Below are positions 49,241 to 62,050 of a stretch of 64,000 nt of DNA, in pieces. A model generated the notes under the pieces. That model was given only the letters and a program-made list of their open reading frames with translations. It ran no database searches and had not been told where the DNA came from. The translations under genes were made by a program, and so were the position numbers. Origin of the DNA: Ziziphus jujuba (taxonomy: Eukaryota; Streptophyta; Magnoliopsida; Rosales; Rhamnaceae); contig NC_083385.1 of NCBI RefSeq assembly GCF_031755915.1, positions 14,281,001 through 14,345,000 of the forward strand, given 5' to 3'. Position 1 is the stretch's first letter, and each line of letters begins with the position of its first letter.

Positions 49241-49839
49241 ACGATGTTTTTGACACACACAACAAAATAGTTGCTTGGTTTCATTTGTCTTTGGTGATCC
49301 GCTGGTTGCAGGACTACACACTGGCGGAACAAAAAATAAACTAGCTGGGATTATTTGGCACGTGATTTAATTCCACGTGGTTTTGGGTTGAAGCTACTAT
49401 GGACTAGTGTAGAGACTGACAGCCCATATAATAAAAAACACAGTAGCCCAATCAGATCGGGCCTCCTGAAACACTTGAAGTTTTCTTGATCCAAAATCTG
49501 ATTCAATGGCAAGAATTTTCCACTTCTATAATCATTTGTTTTGGATAAGTTACATCAAATATTTTTTCTATCAAAAGAATTTTTTAATTTGCTCTTCACT
49601 TTTTTGACAATTTATTTTTCTTACTTTTATAAATTTTTAACTCTATTGTACTATTTTTTTAATTTCCTTTTTTTTCTTTTTTTGGTAATAATTGATTGCA
49701 TAAGTAATTAAAATACAAGAAAAAACACCACTCGCAAAAATTTTTTGTGTCGGAGTGACTGGCAGGTTCACTAATGGTTTTACCATCGCAGATTTAATAG
49801 GTAAAGATTAAAAGCAAAGTAAATTGCTACTGAATATTA

Positions 49840-50330
49840 GATTTGCCAACAAATTTCAATGGCATTGCTGAGCTCTCTACGTACTAGTCCAAATCTTCAT
49901 TCATTGTTTTTGTCGGCAGCAGCGACTATGCCTACAATTATTTTCAATCCAGTAAATAATTACAACACTAGTCAAATATATAATCAAGATGAATTCGCCA
50001 ATCGTCTCCTTACAGAATTGGAAAAAACAACTAAAGCCAGTATTTGAATCTATGATGGTGTTTGAAATTGGTCCTCTGGGTTGTCATCCTGCTATACTGA
50101 AAATTTATAAGCTACAAACAAAATGCGCCAACGAAATTAATCAAATGGTACCATTTATAATCGCAAGCTCAATAACATGGTCAGAAAATTAAGATCAATG
50201 CAACGAGATACGACCATTGTCATAGAAAAAGTTTACAGTCTCATCGTTGATATGTGTGCCATGGATGCATTTTGTTTGTATCCGCGATAGCTTGGTTATC
50301 TTCCATGTAGGAGGTTTAGGCATCTTTATG
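49840..50330 (+). pseudogene. GDSL esterase/lipase pseudogene, copy B
   Basis: The first block, in one frame, reads LPTNFNGIAELSTY, a stop, then SFIVFVGSSDYAYNYF; after a frameshift it continues NNYNTSQIYNQDEFANRLLT. The second block reads MVFEIGPLGCHPAILKIY then QTKCANEINQM. The conserved Asn of the GSND-type block III is Ser here. The sequence then jumps, after ATCGTTGATATG, to material matching the very end of copy A (TAGCTTGGTTATCTTCCATG), so the final exon with the catalytic Asp/His block has been deleted. No N-terminal part with the catalytic Ser is present. Better conserved than copy A in the parts that remain, but broken. Confidence 0.82.
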
Positions 50331-50606
50331 TACAAACAGTTTTATTGAGTTTATATTTTAACTATAGTAGCTCAGAAGCCATCAACAGTCTGTACAGTGA
50401 AAAGAGATTAGTTTCCATCAGGTATGCATAGAACAAGTTCTCTTGCCTCCATGCATTTTCCAGCATAAACACAACCTAATGTTTTCTTTTCTATTTCAAC
50501 AATGTCAAGCCATTGACATGAGCACACACAACCCAAAAAGGAAACTTATTTGGTGGATGCTAGCAGAGGAAAGGATTCCCACCAAGAGAGAATTTGTCTC
50601 AAACCT

Positions 50607-53600
50607 CTACATTACAAAACTTCCTCTCTTTTCTCGATGGTAGTTCTTGATCCAGCTTTCTATCAGCTTGATTTCAGTTGCTCTCTGCTCTTCCAACCAT
50701 TTTGGATCCTCCTTGGTTGAAGCACGCAAATCTATGTGATGGGCTCCTGATAAAGAAAGAGACGGAAAAAAAAAAAAAAATGCTAATTAGAAATTACAAT
50801 ATCAGGTAAGGCCTAGCTGGATCTCTACTCATTCCCACTCTTTACTTTTCAATTTGGGAATTTACTTCTCAACTTGGGATCTTTCTTTCATAAGTAGCTA
50901 TTTTCCATTTCTGATATTTTGAGTTTAATTTTTCTATTTCAGAAGCTATTAAATTTATATCTTTTTCTTTCTAGTGGCTCTCTTTCTTTTTTCAATACAT
51001 CCTATGTTCTAGGGGTAATTTCCTCCTTAAGTAATAATCGTTTGATTATAATGAAACAAACTCTTTCTGATACAAAGAAATAAGGGAAAAAAAAAAAAAA
51101 TGTAAAAGATTCAGTTGAATAAGTAAAGCATAAATGACTTCATAAAAAATAAAAAGATAAAAGTAGAACATAAATAAGAAAGATAGAGACAAATGCATTA
51201 ACAGGCACATAAGTTGTTAGCATAAGATGAGAAGATGAACGACAAGCAGTTAAGGCTTTGACTGTATGCATCTGAGCTAATACCACATCGGTATCATTGG
51301 AGGCATAACTAAAAATGATTGTAAGACTAGAATGTATGAAATGTTAGGATGGTTATGGAACAGCTATATGTAGTCCCGTACTAAGCATCAAAGATAAATA
51401 CTCCCAGCAGGACAAAATCATATAAAAAAGTGAGAAAACTATGCTGCGTTGATGAAATAAATCACATCTCTAAACCTGAAGGTAGGTGATCATAAAATGG
51501 ACAAGGGATTCCAAAATGTTTTTATTTCAATACAGGATTTTAATCTACCAACTAAATAGTTACATAGTAGTGCAAGTTAAAACTTTGCTGATTTTTTCCT
51601 TTATTGCTTTGCCGAACATTGCTATAAAAGAAAGAGTCTTGCTATAATGTGTCAAATGTTAATTAGGACATTTAATTTTATTATTTTTTTATTCTAAAAA
51701 GTGAACCCTTTAATAGTAGCCATTTGGCATGTAAGTCCCACTGGTAATCATTCACCAGTGGAGACAAATAACAATTTTCTAAAAGAAATCCAACAATCAC
51801 CAGCAGAAGAAAGAGTGCACCCAAGAAAAAAAAAACAAAAAAAGAAAAGGTTTTTTTAACATGCAACTCGTATAACTAACTTTTTAGAATAAACCATGAA
51901 TATAAGAAATGCAGTACCTTCTTCAGTAACAAGAGCAACAATACTTTCAGATATATTCTGCAGAACACTGCAATAGGTATCATTTAGATCAGCTTAGAAA
52001 AGTAAACCATGATAACTCTATCTATTATATCAGCTTAAATAGAAAAGTCACCTGCCACCACTCCAGGGATCCAATAGGCCATTGGAGAATATTATGTTAC
52101 TTCCGAACTCTTTTAGAGTCGCCTTAATATCCTAGAAAATAAAAGCCATATGGATCATTGTCTTGTAGAATCTTTTTATATAATAATATCAGGGCAAAGA
52201 GCTATGGGCACAAAAAATAACACTATATAAAGAAAGTGTGCATTTATTGTAACTGACAAGGTTAAAGTTATACTGTTTTAGAGGGAAATTCCAAAAATTT
52301 GCACCTTGACTTTCTAATTCCAATTTGTGGGCCACTACTTATGAAATTGTACCTGTTATGCAAGAAACTAAAAATTTGAAAAAATAGCTTGTGGGAGGTT
52401 AACTATTGCTCTTGCATATCAAGTGGATATGTGACCCAAAGAAAAAAAATCAAGTTGAAACTATAATTTACCATAGTTAAGAGCAATGGTACATTTATTT
52501 CAGGTTTAAAACTCCCCAAATTCCACACTAACACAATATGTATATTTTATAGTCAAGTTTCAAAGCTATTTTGATCAGATAAATTGCAAACTAGTAAACA
52601 TCTTGTTACGTTTATTTAATAAGCTGGTTATGTGCTCTATGTAAATAGTTAAAAAGGAAAACAATAATTCAACTGATTTTTCAGTTTCAGATGTGAAAAC
52701 ACTACATGCTTCGTCACAGTCCTTCATCTATGTCTGATTTGAATATTTATAAATCTTGCAGTTTAATTTATACTAATAAGACTAGGTAATGTAAGTTCAA
52801 CCTAGCAAAGAAGTATCATTAGTTACCCCTCGACTGTGACAAAATAATAAATAAAAAATAAAGGGAAGAGAACAAGATATGTACAGATGCTAAGCTTTTC
52901 TTCTTTGGGCCAAAACAATAGCAATCATGGTAAGGTGAGGACGCTAAAACAATTGGATGAAAATAGAATTGATGAATAAATAATGCACCGTTATCTTACA
53001 TGTCCGCCAAATTCTGTTGTTATCCATGTAGGCCTTGGTTTCACTTTGAAATCATTCCAGCACTGCTCTTGGAATGAGGTATAATTATAATCATATGCTG
53101 GAAACATGCTTCCATCTTGGCTACTAGACATTGGCATAACCATCTCAGTGCAAGCCTGTATAACATAAAGAAAACAAGGGAAACAATTACTAAAACTTTA
53201 AAACTCAGAAGGAAAAGCTTATTTTTCTATAGTAGAACGTTTAACAACCATAACTTCAATTTGAAAATAAATTTATAAACAATACTCTAACACTTGAAAA
53301 CCTGCCAGTTCCAACCACTCATGCCATGAGGATCATCATCCAGTTCAAAACACTCAGTTTGCCCAGTATAATTGTAGTATACGCTTACACCTTCAAATAT
53401 TCGCTCCAGAATGCTAGTCCCAACAGGACCACCATCAATCATTCGGCAAACCTTCAAGAAAGTACATGATTTTTTATTTTTAACTCTAAACCCAATGCAA
53501 ACAAGCTTGCACACCCTAGATTGGAAAAAACCTATAGAACATGGTGCTTTCAACTCATAATAGATGATATTGATGGTTAATAATAGGCTTGAAAGTAGAA

Positions 53601-55150
53601 TTACTGGTAAACACTAGGATACGAAATTCAACCATAAATGATGTGCCTTTATGCAGTTTGAAAATTTTAAATGAATCAAATCCAAACTAACCTCTCTAAT
53701 TGGGTGTCCAGGCAAAGGCATTAAGAAGTCTGAAGGATATGGGTAGTTCACCATTGCCAAATAACTATAAGCAGACTCTAACCAGTCTCTGAGATCTACT
53801 ACCCTCTTTAATGGCCTATTATTTGGCTTCTATTAGTCCAAACCCAATATACCACAAATAAGCAGAGTACAACATCATAGTATAGAGAAGAAGAATATCT
53901 AGGTAAAGTATCATAAAGAATTACGTTTTCCATTTTTATTTTTTCTTACCGGCATAAGCGGAAAATTTTAGTCAGTTGTAGAAGGCCATCATTATCCTGA
54001 CCCTGGGATGCCAATGCATCCCAGGAGTCTTTTATAGTGTTGAAGCAGCTGGTACTCTCGCGCTACACATATAGAAAAAAGTGATAGTACTATAACATAC
54101 ACAAAATAACATCCAAACCAACAGTTAAAAAGTTCTAAAAAATTACAAGAAAAGTAAAAAACCTTAAATCCATTTGAGACCAGGTCATAGAATGTTTCAG
54201 GTGGCACAATATCCTCGAATTGAAGTATCGGTGCCGAAGAAGCAAGTGCTCCAATTGCAATGTGAGGATACTTAAGCCTCATCCATGCAGCCAACACTGT
54301 TTTTACACATAGAGAGAGAATGAGCACAATATGACAATTTTACCGTATAAACAAAAAGCAAACATTTTTGCATCAAATCGAATTGTAATTTATTTGCTAT
54401 AAAGGGAGGGTGAAAATAGATGTGAAAGCCTTACTTCCACCATATGATCCACCGAACAAAACGACAGGGCAGCCCTCGGCCGATAAATTCCGCTTCAGCT
54501 CAGTAATCAATACGGCATAGTCGGCAAGTGCTTGCTCAGCTGTTAGAAACGACAATGTAGTTGCATTCCTATATGCCTCGTCTCTACTCCCGAACGGCAT
54601 TGACTCGCCATAGTATCTATGCTGTCAATCCAAGTTTAGACCAAACATATTCAATATATATATTTTTTTTTCCCTTTTATGCAATTTTCTAGGTAAACAA
54701 ACAGAGTAAAGAAAAAGCAAGGAAAAAAAAAAAAAAACACTTTACTTCCGGGAAAAGAACCATAGCGCCGAACCGAGGTGCGATTTCCCAAACGAAGCCG
54801 GTGTTCTCGGCGAACCACGCGATGTCACCCTCATTCCCGCAATAGAGGAATATGGGACCCATTCGCTGGGGACCCACCCAATACTCGGTGCTGATAAGGT
54901 AACGCTGTCGAAACCTCGGGAGCTCCGAGAAGCTGAAGTGATCAAGACTCTGATCGTAATATCGGGTCTCGTATCGGATTTGAGGTTGTCGGAAGTTGGG
55001 TTTGGTTAAGTGAGAGTACTTGCCAAGGAAACGCGGGGCCCATTTGGAAGATGAGGGTAAATTGGACCTTTCTGATGCGTTTGACGTTAGAGCCGAAGTG
55101 AATATTATGAGAAGAGACAGGATAACATGGATGGATTTTGGTTTCGCCAT
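50607..55150 (-). CDS. lysosomal Pro-X carboxypeptidase-like serine peptidase (family S28)
   Basis: Ten exons: 54,746-55,150; 54,435-54,621; 54,163-54,296; 53,950-54,062; 53,692-53,815; 53,302-53,451; 53,000-53,155; 52,052-52,131; 51,918-51,967; 50,607-50,746. Joined length is 1,539 bases, 512 aa, usual for the family. S28 peptidases remove a C-terminal residue after proline and in plants are expected in the secretory pathway or vacuole. Residues 1 to about 26 form a hydrophobic signal peptide. Conserved motifs are [36 protein letters not shown], and GGSYGG with catalytic Ser194. [10 protein letters not shown] holds the expected catalytic Asp444, and AHHIDLR holds the His (469 or 470). All junctions are GT-AG and in frame. 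Several NxS/T sites (for example NYT, NIS) could be glycosylated. It is the intact partner of the pseudogene at 47,571-49,240; its 3' end faces the GDSL remnant. Confidence 0.95.
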
Positions 55151-55431
55151 TTTTTGTGGCTGTTCTCCGGTGAAGCTTTAGACGAAGTGAAACTGATTAT
55201 TTTGGACTTTGGGGTAATTGGGATAAATGTGTTCTCGTGCGTTTGAGTGCACCGAAATATCAGTGGTCCCGATAGATCCAAATCTGATCAACGAATAGAA
55301 ACAAAGGATATCTGGATATGTCCATCTTTACGATGTTTTCTTGCTTACTTTCGTTTGTCTTTGGTGGTCCGCGGACCACATGAGTACGAACTGGCGGAAC
55401 TAAAAACAAACAAGAACCGGGGACAATTTGG

Positions 55432-55466
55432 CACGTGATTTAATTCCATGTGGTTTTGGGCCGAAG
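55432..55466 (-). promoter_or_regulatory. putative promoter segment with a CACGTG box, conserved in both duplicates
   Basis: About 280 bases upstream of the carboxypeptidase start codon the sequence reads CACGTGATTTAATTCCATGT, then TGGTTTTGGGCC. The equivalent place in unit A (49,359-49,379) has two CACGTG boxes in the same arrangement. CACGTG is the G-box core bound by bZIP and bHLH factors. GGCCCA-type words follow (about 55,493), as in many housekeeping plant promoters. No experiment supports function. Confidence 0.4.
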
Positions 55467-55572
55467 CTACTATGGACTAGCATGGAGACCAAGGCCCATA
55501 TAATACAAACACAGAAGCCCAATCAGATCTGGACGTCCTTAAACAGATGAAATTTTCTTGATCCAAATCGGT

Positions 55573-55603
<31 letters not shown>

Positions 55604-55889
55604 GAAAAGAAAACACGAGTAGCCTTCATTAATGGCAAGAATTTTCCACTTCTAGAATCATTTGTTTTGGATAAGTTGCATCAAGTATCTCTTCCATTAA
55701 AATAAAATAAAAAGAAGAAGAGGTACATCAATATTTTTATTTGTTCTGTACTTTTTTGACAATTCATTTTTCTTAATTTCATAAAATTTTAACTCTGTTG
55801 TACTATTTTTATTTTTTAATTTTTTTAATAATTGATTGCATAAGGAATAAAATACAAGAAAAAACATCAGTCGCACAAAATAAATAAAT

Positions 55890-56984
55890 AAATAAATAAA
55901 GGTGGCTTCAAGGATCAAAATTATAGATCAGGGAAAAAAGTGAGAGAGAGAGGAAAAAAAAAATTAATAAAGAATGGTATGGGACCATTGTAATTGTAAT
56001 GATTGACGCAGGGTGTGCCCCAAATAAGAAGCAGATTGAATAAGGATATTCATGAAACATGCTTTGTAAAGAATATTATTAATAAAAATTTACAAACAAA
56101 TACATCCCAACAGTTAAGAAAGTGAACAAATAAAAATCCTCTATCTTTTTGGAATGTACTTCCGCATTTGAAAATTATAAGCATCTATTCCCTTGCCCTT
56201 CAAAATCTCAAGCGGAAAAGCCAGCGCATGATTGCGGTTTGACTATGTACATATAATGCCTTATCTTTAACCCATTAACATCAATGTCCATTTCATAAAC
56301 AATAAACCTCCATATTCCTGAAATGTTTTTTTTAGAATTGATAATATTATTGTATCTCAATTATATATACAAAAACAACAATATTATATACAACATGTGT
56401 GTACATGACCTACATTATCTTATCTATATTTTTATATATTCTCAATCATAAGGTTGATTATTCAGTCTACTTGTTTCTAGGCCTTCGGATACATATGCTT
56501 TCGTGCCCAAAGTATTTGGTACCAATACCAAAGTTAGAGGTAAAGATGTTTATGATCACCTCTCTCTTTCTTGTCCGTTTCAATCATTTTTCTCCATTAA
56601 AGGAACCGAATAACTATGTACACACACATAATACTAGAAAACACGGTTTCGAAGATATAGAGAAATCAATTTCAAACACTTGCAGAGAAAAAAGGAAATT
56701 AAATAATAAAAAAAGACTGTTCATTTTGAAAGTTGAATAATATTTTATATGTATCTCAATTTTTATTCATCAAATTTTAAGATACAATAATCATGTGGTA
56801 GTGTACAAATTAGATGTTAAGGATAAGAGGATAATTGCACTTTGGTACTATCCTCTATAATCATTGAATTTTGTTTGGGAGTTCTAAAATTAATTCGATA
56901 TCTTATTTTTAAAATATTTACAAATTGATCTAATTTGATTAAAATTGATATAAATAGTCAAATAGGGGTCATGCACAGCCTATG
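55890..56984. other. intergenic, no gene seen
   Basis: A (TAAA)n run lies at about 55,880-55,900. The 113-codon open frame at about 56,399-56,740 has no recognisable domain. The phrase ATAATTGCACTTTGGTACTA near 56,831 resembles the end of the inverted-repeat element at 13,051 and may be a remnant of that family. Confidence 0.45.
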
Positions 56985-58420
56985 TGACCCCAAATGTGAT
57001 TTTCTGAATTTATCTTTTATATTTTCCTAAAACTCTTTATTTGAAATTTAAAAAAAAATCCAAAAGCTTGAAAAAAATAATAAATGTTAATAAAAAAAAT
57101 TTAACAGCTCAAAAAAAATACCAAATGGTAAAAAAATTCTAAAGACACAATAAAAAAAATATATAGTAAAAAAATTTTTAAGAGCCCAACAAAAATATCA
57201 AGTGGTTAAAAGAGTTTCAAGACCTTAAAAAAATACTAGATGTTTAAAAAATTTCGAAAGGTAAAAAAAAAAATAATAATAATACTAGATACTTACAAAT
57301 TCAAAGAATTAGAAAATTATACCAAATATGAAGAAAAAAAAATAGAAAATGTTCAACAAATTTCTAAGAATTCAAAAAAATACTAGATAGTTTAAAAAAT
57401 TATGAATGCTCAGAAAAATGATTAAATAATAAAAAACAATTTAAAGATCTTGAAAAAAATACCAGACATTCAAAAAAATTTTAGAAGCCTAAATAAAATA
57501 GCAAATGATCAAAAAAAAATTTATATTGCAAAAAAAAAAAAAAATCAGATGGCCAAAAAAAATAAAAAAAAAATCAAAGAGCTGAAAACAAAATACGAGA
57601 TGTTTAAAAAAAATTACAATAGCCGAAAACTCTTGGAAATTTTTTTAACTATCTGTTATTTTTTTGGACGCGCGAAATTTTTTTTTCAGGCCTTTAGAAA
57701 TTTTGTTAACGTATAGAATTTTAATCATGCTTTTGGATTTTTTTTTTATTTACCATTTAGTTTTTTTTTTTTTTTTTTGAAGCTCAATTTTTTTTGATAT
57801 GTGGTTATTTTTTTGGGCTTTGGCAATTTTTTTGAAAATTTGATATTTTTTGGGGCACTCTAATTTTTTTTTAACAACCTCATATTTTTTTGGATTTTTG
57901 GAATTATTTGAATATCTAATACTTTTATTGGACTCTCAATATTTTTTAAACATTGATATTTTTATCATGCTCTTGAATTTTTATTACCACCTTGTATTTT
58001 TTGTGCTCTCAATTTTTTTTTTGAACATTTAATTTTTTTATGCTGTCAAAATTGTTTACCATCTGATATTTTATTGTACTTTCAGAATTTTTTTACCATA
58101 CTTTTTTTTTTCTTAACTCTTAGAATTTTCTTTTAACATCTTGTATTTTTTGGGCTTTTAGGAATTTTTCAAATATCCGATTTTTTTTTTTCACGTACTC
58201 AGAATTTTTTTAACAACCTAGTATTTTTTTGAAACTTTGACATTTTTTTTTGAACATTTAGTATTTTTTATCATGCCCCTGAAATTTTTTTACCATCTAT
58301 TTTTTTTTTGGATTTTCATATTTTTTTAAATATCTAATATTTATTTGGGCTTTAAAAATTTTATATAGAAAAATTAAAGAAAATTTTGAAAAATAAATTA
58401 AAAAATCAAATACAGGGCCG
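56985..58420. mobile_element. 1.4-kb foldback of degenerate 35-40-bp repeats
   Basis: The left half (to about 57,640) is A-rich with recurring units such as AAAAATACTAGATGTTTAAA and AAAAAATTTYRARAGCYYA. The right half is T-rich and repeats the complementary words (TTGGATTTTTTTTTTATTTA, ACCATCTGATATTTTATTGT and similar). Together they form a giant imperfect inverted repeat with its centre near 57,650-57,700. Outer flanks also pair weakly: GACCCCAAATGTGATTTTCT on the left with reversed AAAAATCAAATACAGGG on the right. No protein is encoded; the apparent Lys-rich and Phe-rich frames come from the composition. Best read as a foldback-type non-autonomous element whose arms grew by internal tandem duplication. 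Confidence 0.7.
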
Positions 58421-58899
58421 CATTGCCGTATATACATATGTTAATTGAGCACTATTATTTTTAGCAAAAAAACATGAGCATTATGATATCAAATTTGTAT
58501 TTTCAAAAAAAAAATCTGTTATTTCAATATTAATGTAATGAATGAAAGAAAGAAAGAAAAGTTGCAAAAGCTATATTCAAGTGGAATTAAAAGTAATATG
58601 AAGTAATCCGCATGTAGTATGAAATTTGCATGTGCGGGTCCAATCTCACGTGGGCATAGATTGTCAGTATGGTGCTTTGCGTGCCGCCCATTGCCTTTCC
58701 AATTGCTATATATTTCATAGCTACAAATCAAAACCCTAGGTTACGGAGAATGATGGGACAAGAAAACGAAAGAAAAATTCTCAACTCAAAATCAGCCAGG
58801 TATTGAATTCAATCAATTCGTTGTTATCATCATAAGTACACCGATGCAATATCCTAATCATCAATTTGTCAATTATCTGGCCTTTCTTTCAAGAAATTA

Positions 58900-58950
<51 letters not shown>

Positions 58951-59326
58951 GCAACACATATATATTTCAATTGCCACAATCATGAATTTGATTTGTGTAT
59001 TCATTTTCATTTGGGGTTGAAATTTTAAATTTATCGGAATTGAGAGTTTCTAAAATTGGATAGATGCATGTGACAAAGACTAATCAGAAGTCGATGATGG
59101 TACAGTATTTTTAAATATATATGTTCCATTAATTATTCTGATAAAAGAACTTTATCTTTAAACTTTTATATTTTTTAAGCTAGGTATTTTTATCATTTCC
59201 ATATACAATTATTTCCATATACAATTAAACTAGTTTAATTATGAGTCCGTTATTCGGAGACAATTTAAGAGTGAAACGACTATATTCTTAAACAATAATT
59301 TTAATTTAATTGTTTCAATTCTGGAA

Positions 59327-59357
<31 letters not shown>

Positions 59358-62050
59358 TATCCATTTAGGAATTGATATTTATATTTTCAATATTAAAAAC
59401 TATTATCCAGTGTTTTTGTTCAGTCTCAAATAACAGTTTAACTTCTTAAAATTTGCAGTAGCGAAGTTCAATATATAGAGTATGGATGTAACCAGTTAAA
59501 ACCCATTCCCGCTATCCATTAAAATTACATTTTTACATCTTAATTTTTTTGTTTGGCCACGCGGATCAATATCCTTCAAGCAATAATAGAATTTTTTTTT
59601 TTTTTTGAAAATTGTAAATTATTCCAAAATCTATATTATCTCGCTTTCATTTATAGTATAGGTAGAGATACTTAACCATTAGAACTATCCTCTTTGTTAA
59701 CCAATAATAGAATTATTATTGGGCAATAATTTTCAGATGTACGCAATCATTCATATACTCTATATATATATATATATTGATATTTTTATTCATTAATTGG
59801 ATGATTTTTCTGAAAATATATATATATATATATATATGATGGCAAATAATTAATTGTTGGCTCAGCTACCTACTCATCTTTCGTTAATTTGTGGGCAAAA
59901 CTATAAATTAGTTAGGTAGAAACAATGAGATGACTGTGAGATGATGCTAATTAATTCTTATATAGTTTTATAAATATATATATATATATATATATTTGCA
60001 ATAATAAAATGAAACTTCTAACACACACTAGAAAATGTCAACTATATAAATGGTCCCAATTAAGTTGATAAGATCTTCTTCTGTCTATAGGGCAAATTAA
60101 TTTATAGAAAATCTAGATATTGGTCCCTTTAGGTATACAAATTACTTGGAAGAGTAGAGTCAGTCCAGTGGCACAAGGACATTAATATTCGATCTGGTCC
60201 AAAAAAGCTTTCTAGGTATGCAGAGAGTCTCTCAAAGCTTTTTAATATATTTTGAGATTCTAAAGTATGTAGGAATATATCGGATGTGAAAAAAGTTGGA
60301 AGAGGCCAAAATGGCATCACATGGATGAAAGCAATTAATGAGAAAAAAAAAATCTAAAAGAAATGTATATATATATATATTTATATATTGACACACACGC
60401 ACATCTATATATATATATATATATATATATGCATTTGTTTCTCCCCAAAGTCCAAATAGTAAAATCAATCAAACAGTTGAGATTCTAAAGGCCATTGAAT
60501 GTGCAGTAATGTGGTTAATATAATATATTAGTGTATATTTGCACCGCTCGTGGATTTTCAGCTTGTGCATGCAGGCATCTAATAGTGAGCAAAGCACATA
60601 TTCTCTCGATTACCTTTTCTTTTTTCTTTTTGTGTGTGTTTATCACTTCCATCCTTTTACTAAAAACTTCTTTTTGGAAAAATAAAATAAATAAATATAT
60701 GTTATCGCACTGAGTTCTTACCAATTTGTTTAATAAAGCAGCAAAATGAGGTATCTTTTTTTTATTAGCTTATATTTAATTTCATTTATTTTTTAAAATT
60801 TAATTATGCATATTAATTTTTCAACTAATAAAAATATCACACATCTATCACCTCGGTCATATAACTTGGTAGATACTTGATTTCTCTACCATTAATAAAT
60901 ATAAAAATACAGTTAAGAAAATTGACCATAGATGTTGGGTCTAAAATTAATCCAAGAATTAATCCCAGAAAGATTAATTATATATAGAAAACTAAGTTAT
61001 TAAATTTTATAAGCCAGTTAGTTAAGGTAAGCGTGTACCCATGACATGTAATATTTTTTTAGAGAGATTCAACTTTTCATTTTTTTATTTTTATTTTTTT
61101 TAAGAGAAAGATTCACAAGAAAAAAAGTTGGTTCCAATGCTTTTATTTTTGCTTTTATTCTGTATGTCAAACACCTGAAACTAACACCAAAAGAAATAAA
61201 TTAAGAGCCCATTCTAAGAATGCACCGAAGATGGTAAACATATTAAATAACATTCAAAATTTAATACCCATATATGTATATATGGTGATTTTAGTTTAAT
61301 ACTTACAATATAAATTGAAAATATACATTTCTTCGGTCTTCTTCCCGGGCCCTAGAAAATAAAACGCAAAAAAAAAAAAAAAAAAAAAGGCAATGCAAGA
61401 TATTAGGCAACGTATTATGGGGACCCCACAGTTTGCAGAATGCTAAAATTATTACAGGTTCCATTTAGATTACATATAGATATTCATGGAATGTTTTGCA
61501 TGTTGTGGGATATTGGATATATAATAGATGTACATCATGTGCTGGAGCACGTATGTGGTCTAAATGGTTGGATCCAGAGCCAGAGGCAAAGCATGTTCCT
61601 CCACCAACAACAACCATGTATGCGCATATTATATTGTATAATCTACTATAAAATCTTTATATGATAAAGACTTAAAAGAACATATGAAGAAGAATTCCTA
61701 TATGCATCGTATATTTTAATTCATATCATTAAAAAAACGATACATTATTTATATATAGATATACATATTTATTTTAAGTAAATCCTAAATAGAAATTAGA
61801 GCAATCCGTATATGAGATCCATTAGCAATTATTATTAATGGTGGATTTATTAATTTTTTTTTTAACCATTCACAATAATTTTCTCCTTCATTGAATCTGC
61901 GATGTTGCATATATAAGTGTAAGTGACATATTAAACAAGTTAATTTCACTTGACATAAAAGATTTAGATTTGATTAAAAAAAAATTATATGTAGAGTTAA
62001 TGGCATGTCCTTAGCTTTTTATAAGCCTTTCATGAAATTCTTACTCTATT
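58420..62050. other. intergenic, AT-rich with many (TA)n tracts
   Basis: No gene is supported. Long (TA)n tracts lie at about 58,903-58,942, 59,334-59,360, 59,762-59,778, 59,816-59,837, 59,976-59,994 and 60,404-60,430. A short coding-like stretch at about 61,534-61,640 is treated as an observation, not a gene. Confidence 0.5.
58903..58942. repeat. long (AT)n microsatellite
   Basis: About 40 uninterrupted bases of alternating A and T, one of the longest in the window and a likely cruciform-prone and hypervariable site. Confidence 0.95.

Larger units (their letters stand above)
46021..49749. repeat. segmental duplication unit A (degraded)
   Basis: The unit begins TCGGACCAACTACAGGTTCA and contains, in order, a plus-strand GDSL pseudogene, a minus-strand Pro-X carboxypeptidase pseudogene, and the upstream flank of the carboxypeptidase up to AAACACCACTCGCAAAAA. 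The same order occurs in unit B directly to the right. Corresponding flanks at 49,280-49,745 and 55,340-55,880 align almost continuously. Unit A is 3.7 kb against 6.1 kb for unit B, mainly because of deletions in the carboxypeptidase gene. Confidence 0.88.
49750..55880. repeat. segmental duplication unit B
   Basis: The unit begins TCGGAGTGACTGGCAGGTTC, directly abutting unit A, and ends near AAACATCAGTCGCACAAAAT. It carries a shortened GDSL remnant followed by the intact minus-strand Pro-X carboxypeptidase gene and its upstream flank. Direct (head-to-tail) orientation with no intervening sequence points to tandem duplication by unequal exchange. Confidence 0.88.

Noticed and set aside
57450..58032. 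Lys/Asn-rich and Phe/Leu-rich open frames
   Set aside because: They result from the A-rich and T-rich arms of the foldback element; no domain and no codon pattern of a real gene.
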